Shown piece by piece: positions 1 to 12,673 of a stretch of 64,000 nucleotides of DNA. The number at the start of each line of letters is the position of its first letter. The stretch's first letter is position 1. Location of the stretch: contig BEXV01000329.1 in NCBI GenBank assembly GCA_003118195.1, positions 143,239-207,238 on the forward strand, in the 5' to 3' direction. The DNA is from Hemicentrotus pulcherrimus. Lineage: Eukaryota; Echinodermata; Echinoidea; Camarodonta; Strongylocentrotidae. The notes beneath the pieces are model-generated. The model was not told the DNA's origin. It saw nothing but the letters and a program-made list of their open reading frames with translations, and searched no databases. Position numbers and translations under genes: made by a program.

Positions 1-1834
1 GGGGGGGGGGGGGTCTAGATAGTAAGGTAAATCATCCCTCTCCAATTATCTCTTTTGGAGCGATCAGTCCGAAGTGATGATGCGGTATGAGAATCTATCA
101 TTAATCTTTACATGGTGCATCCGGTCGTTCAGAATGACCTGGTTGGACCAGTGAGTGGGCAAGGGTGTAGGATGCTTGAAAGGGGAGGGTAGTTTGTTTG
201 AAGACGCCCCCCCCCCTCCATCCCGTCTTTCAGTTTTTGTTTTTTTGACAAAATTAAAATTAAAAAATTAAAATATCGATTTCATCCAAACAGATCATTT
301 GTGATTATGTTCACATTTTACGGAATTCCACGTCATAATCGCCCTCCCACTAAATATTAAGTTGTTAATTTGTTTAGCTACACTGTAAAACTAGGATAAC
401 TTTACCATAACAAATTCACTATTAGGCTCTGAATGTAAAAGCAGTTTTACATCATTCATGCATTCGGTCATATTTTCCCCTATGTCTCCCTCTCTCCATG
501 TCTCTCATTCTCTCTTGAACTTTAACCTCTCCATCACACCCCCTCTCTCCCTCACTCTCACACTCATGCTCACCCATATACATACGCACCCACATACATA
601 CGCACTCACATACATGCCCCATTCACAATCTCTAACCCGACTTCATTTTAATCCATACCTGTATGCTTTCAATATTATTTCATGCTACGTGTATACTCTG
701 CCCGATACTCTGAAATGCTTAATTTTAATTCATAAAAAAATTTTTTTGGGAAGCTTATGGTACAGGTTTTAACACTAAATCGAATATTGGGAAAAAGGCA
801 TGATGTCCTAATATTTAGTTTATAATTTGTAAACCTCAATCTGCTTCCGTTCGTCATTTCTGAAGTAATTTATTTCCATCTGTAAGATGTCAAAACGTGT
901 ACATTAAGGTAACTGTTACTGCGATTCGCTTGGGGAGGAACAACAAACATTGTGCGAGCAACGAGCGAAATTCCCCCCTTGACTTTCAGCCGAGGTGAGT
1001 TATAGCGTACCGGTGACACACCTGGGCCAGAGAGGCATCGAGCATTAACTGTCATTAATCGCCTCCGATCCCTACATTCATGGGAAGGAGGGGAGAGAAG
1101 AGATTGAGAAATCTTTTTACAAATTGATATTAATGGAGGGAAGAGATGGACTTGTTTATCTCACCGTCGATGTCTTGATTTCCCCTACGATAAACAGCCA
1201 GCCATTGCCGGCTAATGACCGACCATATATCTCTCCGAAGTGAACATTATTTTGTAACACCATATCACTCAATTAAACGACGCGCATTCTAAAGCGAGCA
1301 CGGGCAGGCAACTCGAGCGAAATCGCTAAACGGGATGCGGAGCCCCTTTTTCTCTACATCAAAAAGTGGGCAATTTGTTACGACAGTCGAGCCGCTTTTA
1401 AGGAGACGCGCTTAAGATGTTCTGTTTATCTTCCGCCGTGCATTTGTATTTTTTCTCCCGGTCATCATCATTAGCCGTGATCGAATGGCGAGATCGTACC
1501 CTCATTCCTCACCATTATCGTAAAATTAGCGCGACGACGATGTCCAGTTTGGGTGCCATCATCATAAAATTAATAAACTTTTCTCAATAGTCCTCTTCCC
1601 TTCGCTGTCACGTTAGATGACGTATGAAACATTCAAGAAAGAAAGCAAGAGGTATTCTCTATGGGATATCAATGTATAGATAAGGGCCATTAGTGAGCGA
1701 GGCTAAAAATGTAAATGTTGATCAATTTCCGAAAACGCTTCACTAGAATGACCTGGACTGACGGAGATTGAGTAACACTATATAAGCTTACTTTAATTGT
1801 CAATCTTATCCTATTTCTTCTATATTGTAAACAG

Positions 1835-2080
1835 TGCCTTCATGTATATGTCTATCTCTCTGACTGTCTCTGAGTCCACCTGTATCTATCTACATATATC
1901 TATCAAACTATCAATCCATCTACTGTATCTATTCATCTTTATCTAAAACATGTATATCATTTATCCTTCTATCTATGTAGCTATATACATGTATATACGT
2001 AAGTATTCCCTATATCCATCCATGTATCTGTCTTTTATAAAATCTAAACCTACCTACGTATACCTATCTTTCGATCTCCA
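1835..2080. repeat. Degenerate TATC/CTAT microsatellite region
   Basis: Repeated CTATCTA, TATCTATC and CATCTA units are spread over about 250 bases with many interruptions. It is an old tetranucleotide microsatellite, possibly the tail of a retroelement whose body is not recognisable. Confidence 0.6.
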
Positions 2081-4526
2081 TCCACACATTAACAAAAATC
2101 CTATTGAGCTTATCTTGTATTGACGCTCTCATGAATATTTGTTTTTATAGGTACGTGTATATGTATTTTTCTATTTCCACTTCGTTTAGGCTCAATACTG
2201 TGTACAAAATTGTAAAATCGTCTTTCCATTTAGGTTAAAATGAGTCTTGAAAATCCAGGTGGCTGTCTTAAAGATGAAGTTGAGTAATGGTCATGCGATT
2301 GCATTGTGAAAGAATCGCCCAGAAAAGGTTGATCACCTAGCATATTAGAATTTGTGTGTATTGCAAGGTTCTGGAATCATCAAAATGATAAGAAATTTGG
2401 TAAAGTTACAAACACTGTACACAGAAAGATGTGTATGGGACTACACTTTTTCACCTCTTCCCAGAACTCAACCTTCTCTTTAACGCTCGTCAAGAAGTTT
2501 CCTTAATAGAACATGAAAAAATACACATTCTTTGTTGAAGATAAATCTTCAAACTTTATTTAAGGTTGGCAAAACTTGAAGTGTATAAATTGATTAGAAC
2601 AGTTCATTCACTTAATCAAAATTTGAAATTTACAACAAATAAAAACAATCTCAACCATGGCTATAATGAATAAATTAGAAAGCTAGCTGTCATTAATTCA
2701 TGTAACAAATCACATAGGTGCTTTTTCTCAACCATATGAATTGTAATGTATACAAAAGAAATGTACACCCAGCTTAACGAAACAATGCAAAAGAAAAAGT
2801 GGTCTATAAATAATGACTTTTATTCCTTAAGGCAACGGCGGAAGAGTATAGGTGGGGCGATATTGAAAGTTCATCGACTGTCTTCATAAAATATGCAAGA
2901 AATTGGATTTTGATTACAATTGAATACTTTTACATCACGAAAATGATATTAAACAAAAAGCGGTGGGGTGAAACAAAATTATGAATAATAGATATCAAAT
3001 CAAGTTGAATATGTAGACAAATCACATAACCTCAAATTACATTTCAATGTAATTAATCGTCAGATTTCGTTCGAATTTAATATAATCCTTCCCCCTCTCT
3101 TTCTCTGGCAGTGTTTGAAACAAAATAGGATCGGATAAAAATCCCACAGCTTAAAAACCGCATTTTATTTTTGCAAAGGACATCAGTTTCTACCATTTAA
3201 TCAACTTATTGAATTTGCAATTTATCGAAATGCAAACGTGGGGTCTTTCTGTGGCAACTTTGGTTTATGTCTGCCGAATTTTGTTACTTCATCCATGATT
3301 CTTGGCTTGAAACATGTATAAAATTTGTTTGAATAATGGATTCGGATATGATACAAATAAAGATGTGGATTACCTACAATTAATTTTTAATTTTAATTCA
3401 TCATAAATCTTTGTTTGTGGTTTTTTTGTGATTCTTTCCCATTTCACACTTAAGAGGCGAAACAAAACGATACCAAAGGTGCATTTTTTGTGGTTTTAGA
3501 AGTAGCGATATTAAAATGAATACAAAGCCAAATAGCTTGCGTGGGACCTATAGATGGGTTTTATTCGTTTCGCTCTGGCCCAAAATAAAGGAAGCCCCAG
3601 TACAGTCACCTTGTCCACCTCCCCCGGGCCTTGAATAATACCAAAGTAATTAATCAAATTTAAATTAAGATATCCTCCAAAACAGAACTATTCCTTACTA
3701 ATTCGAGGCATTTCAGCAACAAAGTCGAACTTCGTTTACTCAATTTTGTTATTTTAGAACGTTGTATGTTGGCATTATTCTTTATTAATCATGAAGCCTC
3801 ACTCGAAGAACTTTTATCAAGATCTTAAGTGAAGGGAAAATTGTTTATTTCATAGTATACGGAAGAATAATACTATCAAATGAAATCACGGAATCAATTT
3901 AAAAGGAGGAAAATCAATGAATCAGATTGTATGCATGCTAAAGACATAACAGCAACATATGTGATTGTAAATTCACTTTTGAAATACAATAGTTGCTTGC
4001 AATTCCTTGTTAATTCTTCGGGCATAATAACTATTCAACATGCCCTAATTCAAAATGTAAATAATCGGATGTGTCTTTCAATATTTCCGATTCCCAGCAG
4101 GACAATTTAAAATAGTTGATATATTTGGGAAGAGATATGGACAAAGAACGAAGTCAGATATAATATGGGGCAGATTAAGTCCAACTGTATTTGTCCGTCG
4201 TAAAATCCGGTTTTTTATATATAATATCAACGTCAAGCAGTGGATTTTATTTATAGACAGAGAAAAGTATTGTGGTTTAAAAGTGCGAGTTAACCCGAAG
4301 ATTATAATGGTACCCCCAAAAGCGCCATTGTCGGAGAAATTGACACAGTAAGTTAGCTCATGAAACTCGCCTAATTCTCGACCACTGCATCTTCATTTTG
4401 CTTATCGTATTTGTTCGTAGGGTTGAAATACACAAAGTAAAGTTTCTTCAAGTATGATGACATACCCTTTTTGTGGTTAGAAAAAGGAAAAGGAGAACTT
4501 GGAAAGGACATTTATAGAGAAAAGGA

Positions 4527-4530
<4 letters not shown>

Positions 4531-4563
<33 letters not shown>
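4531..4563. repeat. (GA)n microsatellite
   Basis: A pure GA run of about 32 bases within a purine-rich stretch (4480-4600). Confidence 0.95.
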
Positions 4564-4566
<3 letters not shown>

Positions 4567-7299
4567 GATAGACAGAGTGAGAGAAAAAAAAGGAGATATG
4601 ATTGGCAGAGCAAAAATTGCAACAATGCATGTTTAATCAGGTCCCTGGCTTGCTTTGTGAGGGATAGCTTGTAAGAGAGCTATATCGGATAAGTTTGATA
4701 CCAACCGAAGCCAATTTCAATAGAGAAAGGACTCTGAGTTTGAGCAGCTGAGTCGCTCTACGTCAGACTATGCCGTCAACTTAATTCATAATATTTCATG
4801 CCTCTATTAATGCGACATTAACATGGAAACGTTCAAGATTATTGTATTAAAAGTATGAAATCTAAAGATGAAAAGAAAGGGGTTGGGAGTACTGGAAACT
4901 TGACGAAAGAATGGGTTCGTGCCTAAACCTGCGAAGTGAGTGTTTGTTTTCTTCTTTAATAACCACACTGACTTTTGGCAAACGATATTTGTCATAGTTT
5001 AGACGCGCACCAGAGAGCTGAGGGGGCTCAAGAAAGAGAGTATATCACAGAGTTGGGAGAAGGGAGGATAAAAGATGAAAGGAAAAAAAGAAGGGGTGGT
5101 GAAAGATGTTAATAGATAGAGGGAGAAGAAAGAGTAAATAAGCGAAAGGGGAGAAGTGGAGATGTGATCAAACGAATGTGATAAGATAAACAAAGAGAGA
5201 ATAAGTTGCAGAATGATGTTAGTTGATGATACCAATGATAATTGATAGAGTCATTTTCAGATGTAAGCTTTGTGATATTGATGGAGACCACACGGGCTTT
5301 GATGTTGCAATCATGACAAGTATTACATATATTGTATTTGTGTGTTCAGGCCTACCCATTACAAGCTATGCTTATCGGGATTCGCGCCTTCTTCCTTCTA
5401 ATACAAGTTCTTTAATTATATTTAAGTTCCTACGTATGAAATGTATTGTTTGAACAGATGTCAAAAATGTTGTCAAATTAAATGTAACGTGACAAAACCA
5501 AGACTTGAAAGGGTTCTAGTAACTAAAGTATGCAATATCAATAAATCAGTAATAAAAAAAAACATTATTATAATTTGTAATGAACATTATATTAAATAAC
5601 TTGAATAAAAGCATTACTTATTATTCATCATTAAAATACCGTAAATGATGACAATTATTGTAATGTAATACTCAAACTATATTAGGAGGCTTGTTTAATA
5701 GTAGAGTATTACAAATTCAAGGGACAAGGAAATTTGGATAAATACATGATAAAGATGTCCAAGTTATAGGATCGGTGGATTGATTGATAAAGGATAGGTT
5801 AAAAGGTCAGTTCCGAAGCTTTAAAGAAAGAAAAATAGAAGAATAGTTCGAAAAAGAGCATCGAAAAGACTGGTTACAGTCATGGAAGACGGCCGGTAAA
5901 CCACGAAGCGACATATTAAGGTTATTTAGAAAGGCTTGGTTCGCCGAGTTGCTTCCATTTTGTCACCGTCACGTAGAGTCAACAAAACTGGAGCTCCGGC
6001 CTGTTTAGCGATCCCTGCTTGTTACACTTGATGCGTGCATGCAAAAAGAGGAGGTAATAATTAAGTGATCAGCTTTGAAAATGAGAAGATATACCCCTCA
6101 CTAGGTGGCATAATCAGGCCAAGGCATTCGGTACACACTAACTACTCCAACATTGCTACTTTTTTTGTTGTATTTTCCTCTCTTACCGCTCTGTCCCCTT
6201 TCTGTTTCTTTTTCCTTTCTTCCCTTCCTCTTTTCTTTTTCAATGATTCTTGGTCCAATTTACTTTTTAAGGACTGTTCATTGTTCGGCTGCGTCATTTG
6301 ATATCGAAAAGTTACTTATGGTGACACATAACTTGATTTTAATTCAACACGCACGCGTTTGAACGCTCTTCAATACGTCAATCAGATTTCTAGTATTGTG
6401 TAGGAGCTCCAGCCAACAAGAATGGACTTTTAAACCCAGTTGATGCACTTTTTCTCTTCCTTTATGCGAGCACGTCTGGACTGGGATATGACGGGATATT
6501 CAGGCACAATTTAGCCGTGAAAATACCAGTTGTTTGCTCGAATTGTCGAGTCTATATCATGCGAAATAATTACAAGTTTGAATGAATCTCATGTGTGCAC
6601 AGCTTGTGTTCGTTTTTACTTAATACCAGAAGCTATCGGCGATATAGGATGATCGCTTGAACTTTGCCATGTTCATGATCGGCAAGGGGTAGTGCGCCTT
6701 TCTCACTTCTCTCGAACTTTTGAAAGTTATTCTGATGCCTGAAGAAGCATTGCAGTTTGAAATTAACTGTTAAGAAACTCTTAAAATCATGAAAATGTCC
6801 GTAACGTAAATCTTTGAAATTTTTGGGCCAACAAAATAGTGAATCTTGCTGAATAGCAAACACTGAAAAAACACGCAAGTATGACTACATGAAAGATCAG
6901 CTTTTGTTAATCAATTCTTTTATTCAAATTGTTCAATCACTCTGTCGGCTCGTTGACAAGCAGTTGTCAATGAACTGTTAAAATGCCTCCTTTTTGTTTA
7001 TCATTTCACCCAACATCCATCTTTATTAACTTTGTTCATAATTACTTACATTTGAATTGTTTTACTAATTTCATTGATATATTTCCGTCACATAAATAGG
7101 AAAAAGTAAAGTATAATGAATTATTAGTCAAACTCAAATTGGCATTGTCAACGAAGAAGAGAAGGAGAGCATCAAAATGCAACCACTGTTGAAATCCTTT
7201 CATTTTAATTTAGAGTCTCCTAGTCTTGTTCGGAATGAATTTATTTGTCTGTTACATATAATATCAGTCCTATTTTTCACACTTGAGAGCAGTCATTTT

Positions 7300-7318
7300 G
7301 TATATATATATATATATA
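7300..7318. repeat. (TA)n microsatellite
   Basis: A pure TA run of about 19 bases. Confidence 0.95.
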
Positions 7319-8538
7319 CCTTTTCTTGAGCATACAATGTGAACTATAAGATGGTGGAAAATTGTTATCACTTCAGCAGTGTCTACTGAAAGATAACTAT
7401 TACAAATTAAAGTAATCTTGGCTGCATCATTAAAGAAAGAAGAAGGAAAATATCTAAGATGTGCCTTTTCAAGAAAGCCTAATATAAGTTAACAAGAACG
7501 AAAAACAGCTACATATAATTTGATGACGCTTCCCATTGCCCTATGGCGCGGAACCCATTTATTCTGTTTTCTGTGTTCAATTTCTTACCATTCTCATACA
7601 GGGAGTAAAGGGAGCCCGACCCCTGTTATATTTTGATTTCCAAAGTGTATGAAAGCGAACTTTCTTTTTTTCTCTAATCCATGTAAGAATAGCTGTAAAA
7701 ATAGAAAACACAGGGGAAGTTTTTAGTTCGTCGCCAAAGTCATATTTTACCGAGGGTTATTTTAAGGGGTTATGGTAGAGCGACAGGGTATTTTCGATTT
7801 AAGGTATTCAAGCTCAAAAACACGCTGTACTTATATTCAGACGGCTTTTAATCCCGCCTCCGGCTTTACATTAACTAATCCCCTTTTACCCTTTTTCATA
7901 ACTATAAGACGACTTTTCTATAGCCTAACATTCGGGACAATCATTTCAACGGAAAAACCATTTAGTTCGCCCTATTCACTCCATGAAAGAGTGATTATTT
8001 CATTCCCTTTTTATACTTTCTACTCACGACAACCATTTTCACTCTCTCCACCGCGAGTCTTCTACATCGCAATAGGTTCCCACTACCAAATTTCACACTG
8101 TTCAACCTGTTATTTTGTGGGAGAAAAACACTTTTCATTGCATTGCGTTAGAAAGTCACTTTGGTGCAGGGGCGTTAGGGGCTAATTATAAGAACGACAT
8201 AACCACAGATAGGTAAAACCGTCGCAGTCATGGCAGTGAGAACATGGCTGAGGTCCCATGCAATAATTATGACCCCCTCACTTTCTTTCTCGTTGCCCCC
8301 CTTTTTCCTCGTCCAAAGACTGGTTGAGCTCGGAGGCATTCATTAGCCCAAACTCGAGAAGGCTATTAAAGTCAATTTCAGAAAGTCGATCAGTCATTTC
8401 TCCAACCGTCAACAAAGACCGCTTGGAAGTCTAGTCAAAGCTTCGACAATGACCACCGGGCACTCTATTTACTGATTTCTTCTTCCACTCACCACGCCCT
8501 CTTTACAAACGAGCGGAACTGTATACTTCAAACATTAG

Positions 8539-8574
8539 AGGGTGAGAGAGAGGGAGAGAGAGAGGGAGAGGGGG

Positions 8575-8613
<39 letters not shown>

Positions 8614-8852
8614 GAAGAGGGAGGGGGAATTATGGAAATGGAAACGACACCAAATTTTAGTTTGCAGTCGACATATAAATCGGAAGAGACAATTACATAT
8701 ATACATTATTTATACATATAAAATGTGTATTTGTGTGTGAATGTGCGTGTGTGTAGCTATTCATCTAGAGAGAAAGAGAGAGAGAGAGAGAGGGAGGGAG
8801 AGGGGAGAGGGGGAGGAAGAAGGTGATAGGAGAGAAAAAGAGAAAGAAATTG
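8539..8852. repeat. (GA)n microsatellite pair with intervening GT-rich spacer
   Basis: GA tracts lie at 8539-8626 and 8767-8852, separated by AT-rich DNA and a short TGTGTG-rich stretch near 8725-8755. They are part of the 8.5-9.2 kb microsatellite cluster. Confidence 0.9.
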
Positions 8853-9034
8853 AGAAATTAAAAGCGTATGTTTGTGGTGTGTGCGTGTGGGTGTGGGTGC
8901 ATATAGATGGCTGTGAGGAGAGAGATGGAGGGTGGATGAGTAAGATATTAAGGCAAGAACACAAATTTTTAAAATGTTGTTGGTGAGAGAGAGCCTCTAT
9001 TTTCTGGGTAAGAAAGGGCGAGAGATATAGAAAG

Positions 9035-9080
9035 TAGAGAGAGAGAGAGAGAGGGAAGAGGGAGAGAGAGATAGAGAGGG

Positions 9081-9114
<34 letters not shown>

Positions 9115-9139
9115 AAGAGAGAGGGAGAGAGAGAGAGAG

Positions 9140-9183
<44 letters not shown>

Positions 9184-9197
9184 GGAGAGAGAAAGAG
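9035..9197. repeat. Long (GA)n microsatellite, about 160 bp
   Basis: This is the longest dinucleotide tract in the window, with GA on the + strand and scattered G and A interruptions. Two shorter GA tracts precede it at 8539-8626 and 8767-8852, making a 660-bp cluster. Ser/Leu-rich open frames across it on the minus strand are artefacts. Confidence 0.95.
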
Positions 9198-11066
9198 CTA
9201 AATATACAAACAAAAACTCCATAGTACAGTAGAAGATCAAGCACAAAGTCATCGGGTAAAGCAAACAACAAGTGTAATTGAAAAGTGGGATGACTTAAAG
9301 ACAACTTAATCTCTCTGTATAAATAGAATAGTTGGGTTTAGTAAATAGTATGTTTAATGAAACCCTTTTCTTTGGGTGTTATGTGGTTAATTGAGTGCTG
9401 ACGCAGATGTGAGGGAAATATGGATAGAAATTTAAACAAGAACTGTCAACAAAGTAAGATGAATACCGAGTTCAACCATTACCATGATCACGGAATAAAT
9501 AAACCGATTTATATCAAATAAACGTCGTACTTACAAACAAATATCACAGGCGTGGATAATTCTAAGCCACTGTGGTCTTTTTTAAATTTTGATTCCCCAG
9601 TTGATATGAAAATTCAATGATGTTTCATTTTAGTGGCAGACAAAATAACTAAATCAAAACCAGTTTGTTAGATTATTAACGCTGAATATAAGAATGGATT
9701 TTAAGTCAGATAATGCTTAAGTTAGTAGAAAAATTTACGTCTTTGTACTTGAGTTACTAAGTATAACTTCCATTCATTTGGCCACAGTGTGCACAACAAT
9801 TAGGCAATTCTTTAAACAAGAGATTGTTCAGTAAAACAGCATGTATTAAACGTGCAGAATATTAGCATTTCAATTTCTTCTTCGGAGGAAAATCTTTTAG
9901 AAATGGACTGTAGATAAGTTACTATGGGAGGGCGCATAACGAGGTAAGCAAGGAGGGGAGACAACGACATGGAATTATGAATTTCACGTAAATAAAGTTG
10001 GTATTTACTTTGTTTGAATAATAAGTAAATCAAAGTTTATATCACAGGGAGTAATATTTATTTAAAAGAACAAACGAAATTTGTTTCCGTAAGTCAATTG
10101 TATATACACAATTCCGTATTGCGACGTGCTGTTCGTAACGTGCCAATTGCACATGTCCTTTAAATGTCATTCAAAAATATCCAGCGTTTTTTAAATCTCG
10201 AATAAAAAGGTTAGCTTAATACTACAAATAGAAAAGAAATATAGCATTTATTATTTGGTAAAGAGTTCGATAGTAAAGACTGATTCATTTCATAATCAAA
10301 ATGGTGAAACTTAAAAGCTCTCCCTTCCTCTCGTTCCGAAAAATGAAATCACTATTCTAGACTACCCTTTAAACCTCGATATTTCTTAAATGTTATGATA
10401 AGCTCAATCTTGTATTAATTTGAATTCAGAATTTCTTCCGGGTATTTTTCCCGGAAGGTGGCTAGCAAAAGAGTTTTGAGAAAAAATGACGAAGGAAAGA
10501 ATAATTGTAACAGAAGTTAATCCTAGTTGACGCCTGCTTAAAAAGCAAGCGAAATTCTCTTGTGAGCTATTTCTTTTAGTTTTCTATCGGACGGGGAAAA
10601 CAGAAAGGGGTCCCTTCTCTCAAACGAAAAGGAGAAAGAAATGAAAGCAGTAAACGCTTTTTCCTTCAAAATCGTCTGACCACAAATTGATGTTGTTGAA
10701 ATTGATCTAAGAACAATATACTCTTGGCGAATTATGGCTGAGCAAAATGAATTCATAGATGGTCCTTTATGGATTAGTCATAGGTCTATTTTTTACATGA
10801 TTTTGTGGTATGATTAATATAGTTCTTGATGAAAGACTTTAATATCCAGCACCTGACATAACATGGCGCCCTTATATTAGAACATGGCATTCAGAAGCCG
10901 GCTGCATGAAAACTGTTGTTTCGGCGTGCAGGTTTGACACATACAGGACAGGGTGAGGTGTATATATCAATTATGTTGTTCTTTAACACTTTCAAGGTTT
11001 GTTTCATCATTACCATCACCATCATTAATGTGCAAATATCTATGATAATATCATGATGATGTGGAT

Positions 11067-11124
11067 CAGTAGCGTATGCAGGATTTTTTTCAAGGGGGGG
11101 GGGGGTTACAATCGGGCCCAAAAT
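11067..11124 (+). mobile_element. hAT-like MITE terminus (CAGTAGCGTATGCAGG ... G12), copy A
   Basis: CAGTAGCGTATGCAGGATTT is followed by CAA and a run of 12 G, then TTACAATCGGGCCCAAAAT. It matches the copy at 39375-39430 over about 55 bases with a few substitutions, showing a dispersed family rather than chance. A downstream boundary is not visible; the ATC-rich tract begins about 40 bases later. Confidence 0.55.
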
Positions 11125-11163
11125 ACATTCCAAAATACACACAGTTATATAAAAGTAGCGTGC

Positions 11164-11412
11164 ATCATCATCATCAGTAACATGTTCATCAGCACATGAT
11201 CATTATCATCGTCATCATCACAGTAGCCATGATCGTAATCACCATCATAACGTGTCCCATCATGATCTTCTTTTGTATCATCATCGTCATCATCATCATG
11301 ATCGCTACCACCATCACTATCATCACCACCACTTTCAACATCATTACCATTATCATCGTCGTCATCAGCATCATCATTGTCACAATCACCACCACTATCA
11401 CCATCATTAGTC
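11164..11412. repeat. Degenerate ATC/GAT triplet-repeat tract
   Basis: The tract is dominated by ATC, ATT and GTC triplets with interruptions, a decayed (ATC)n microsatellite. It gives long low-complexity open frames on both strands (Asp-rich, Met-rich or Ile-rich depending on frame), which are artefacts of triplet periodicity. It begins just after the transposon end at 11067. Confidence 0.85.
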
Positions 11413-12630
11413 ATTGTCACTGCCATACTACCTCCGCAAGCACCTCATAGCCGTTCATTCAATTTGAAGTGAATTTATTATTCTCGTTGCCACACAATTG
11501 TGCCACCACCTCCCACACCATCTGAATTATAAAGCAAATATGCGTAACACTCTTTCCCACAGTATGTGTCTTTCTCACAAACATCACCATCTTACAAATT
11601 CCCAATCAATACACAAATACAGAAGATGCTTGCACATCAATTATCTCCTTGGTCCATGAAAAATCGAATCTTTTAATAATTCACCAAACAAGCTAGTACA
11701 TAATCATTCTTATATCACAATTGTAGCTCTCGGTCATATTCGATCAAGCTCTGTGTTTACCCGCACATAGATGCTTAAAAATAGAGGAAAGAAATTGAAG
11801 AAATTGAAACAATAACTCAATTGGAAAAAATACCGACAAATTAGCAAATCCAACTAAAATACGGAATATTCTTCCTATAGCTACAAAAAAACGCCCCTAT
11901 GGGGCAAATAGATTAACAAGCACCAAATAATTGTCTCCATATACATATAATATCAATTAATAAAATCTATACACGAAAAAACACCATAAGGAATTGTACA
12001 ATAGTGATAGTTACGATGTTCATTTGCTGCAAATGGTATGACTTTATCATTATATTTCAGCTTGAATTTCTCTATAAATATGTTTGTCAATGTGCACTGT
12101 TTAGAAACGTGCCAATTTTCATGATCGTAATAAAAAGCTCATCTGCACTGAAAGTCAAATAATTGATTTCAATTAAATAACTCACAATTTATGCCTCTTC
12201 CCAAAAAATCCAACGGTATCATATTACAAGTGATACAATCAGCAATTTCTATCTCCTTGAAAAATTAAATTTACACGTTTTTCTCCCAGATAACAAAGAC
12301 TCCTTTTTCATCTTACTGGTACAAGAACCTGAGATCATCATCTTTCCAAAAAAAATCTAATAAATTATCATCAAGCGATTCATCTATGCAAAGCATAGTA
12401 CTTCAAGGTGAGAATCGTTACAGAAAAACAGGTATGGAGAGCTTACTGCAAGTTAACATTTATATTTATTTTGCCTCATACACCGAATTTACCGCAAAGC
12501 AATGATTGGTTTGCTTGGGAACGGTGATTTTAGGAGAAAGAGGTGACATGAAATATAACAGAAACACAAAATGAAAAAGAAAGAGAGATAGCAAAATATA
12601 AAGATGGAGAGAATGAGGAGAAAGATGCAG

Positions 12631-12673
12631 AGCGGGAGAGAGAGAGAGAGGGGGGAGAAGAGGGGGAGGGGGG
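12631..12673. repeat. GA/G-rich purine microsatellite
   Basis: GA repeats continue into GGGGGAG-type sequence; the flanks from 12535 are also purine-rich. Confidence 0.9.

Larger units (their letters stand above)
1..8538. other. Gene-free 3' intergenic flank, distal part
   Basis: The stretch begins with a G13 run at 1-13 and has a C10 run at 207-216. About 1180-1560 is CpG-rich relative to its surroundings. The degenerate TATC region (1835-2080) and GA tract (4531-4563) are listed separately. About 4999-5200 is purine-rich. All open frames are short and unlike known proteins. No RNA gene or exon is recognised. Confidence 0.6.

Noticed and set aside
7772..8185. 137-codon open frame on the plus strand in non-repetitive DNA
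   Set aside because: Considered as a small gene or exon, but it has no recognised motif and no convincing splice context; length alone is plausible by chance in 64 kb.
8761..9304. Long Ser/Leu-rich frames on the minus strand
   Set aside because: They are direct translations of the GA microsatellite cluster.
11145..11450. Asp-rich, Met-rich and Ile-rich frames on both strands
   Set aside because: They are all translations of the degenerate ATC triplet tract; three frames open together is the mark of triplet repetition.
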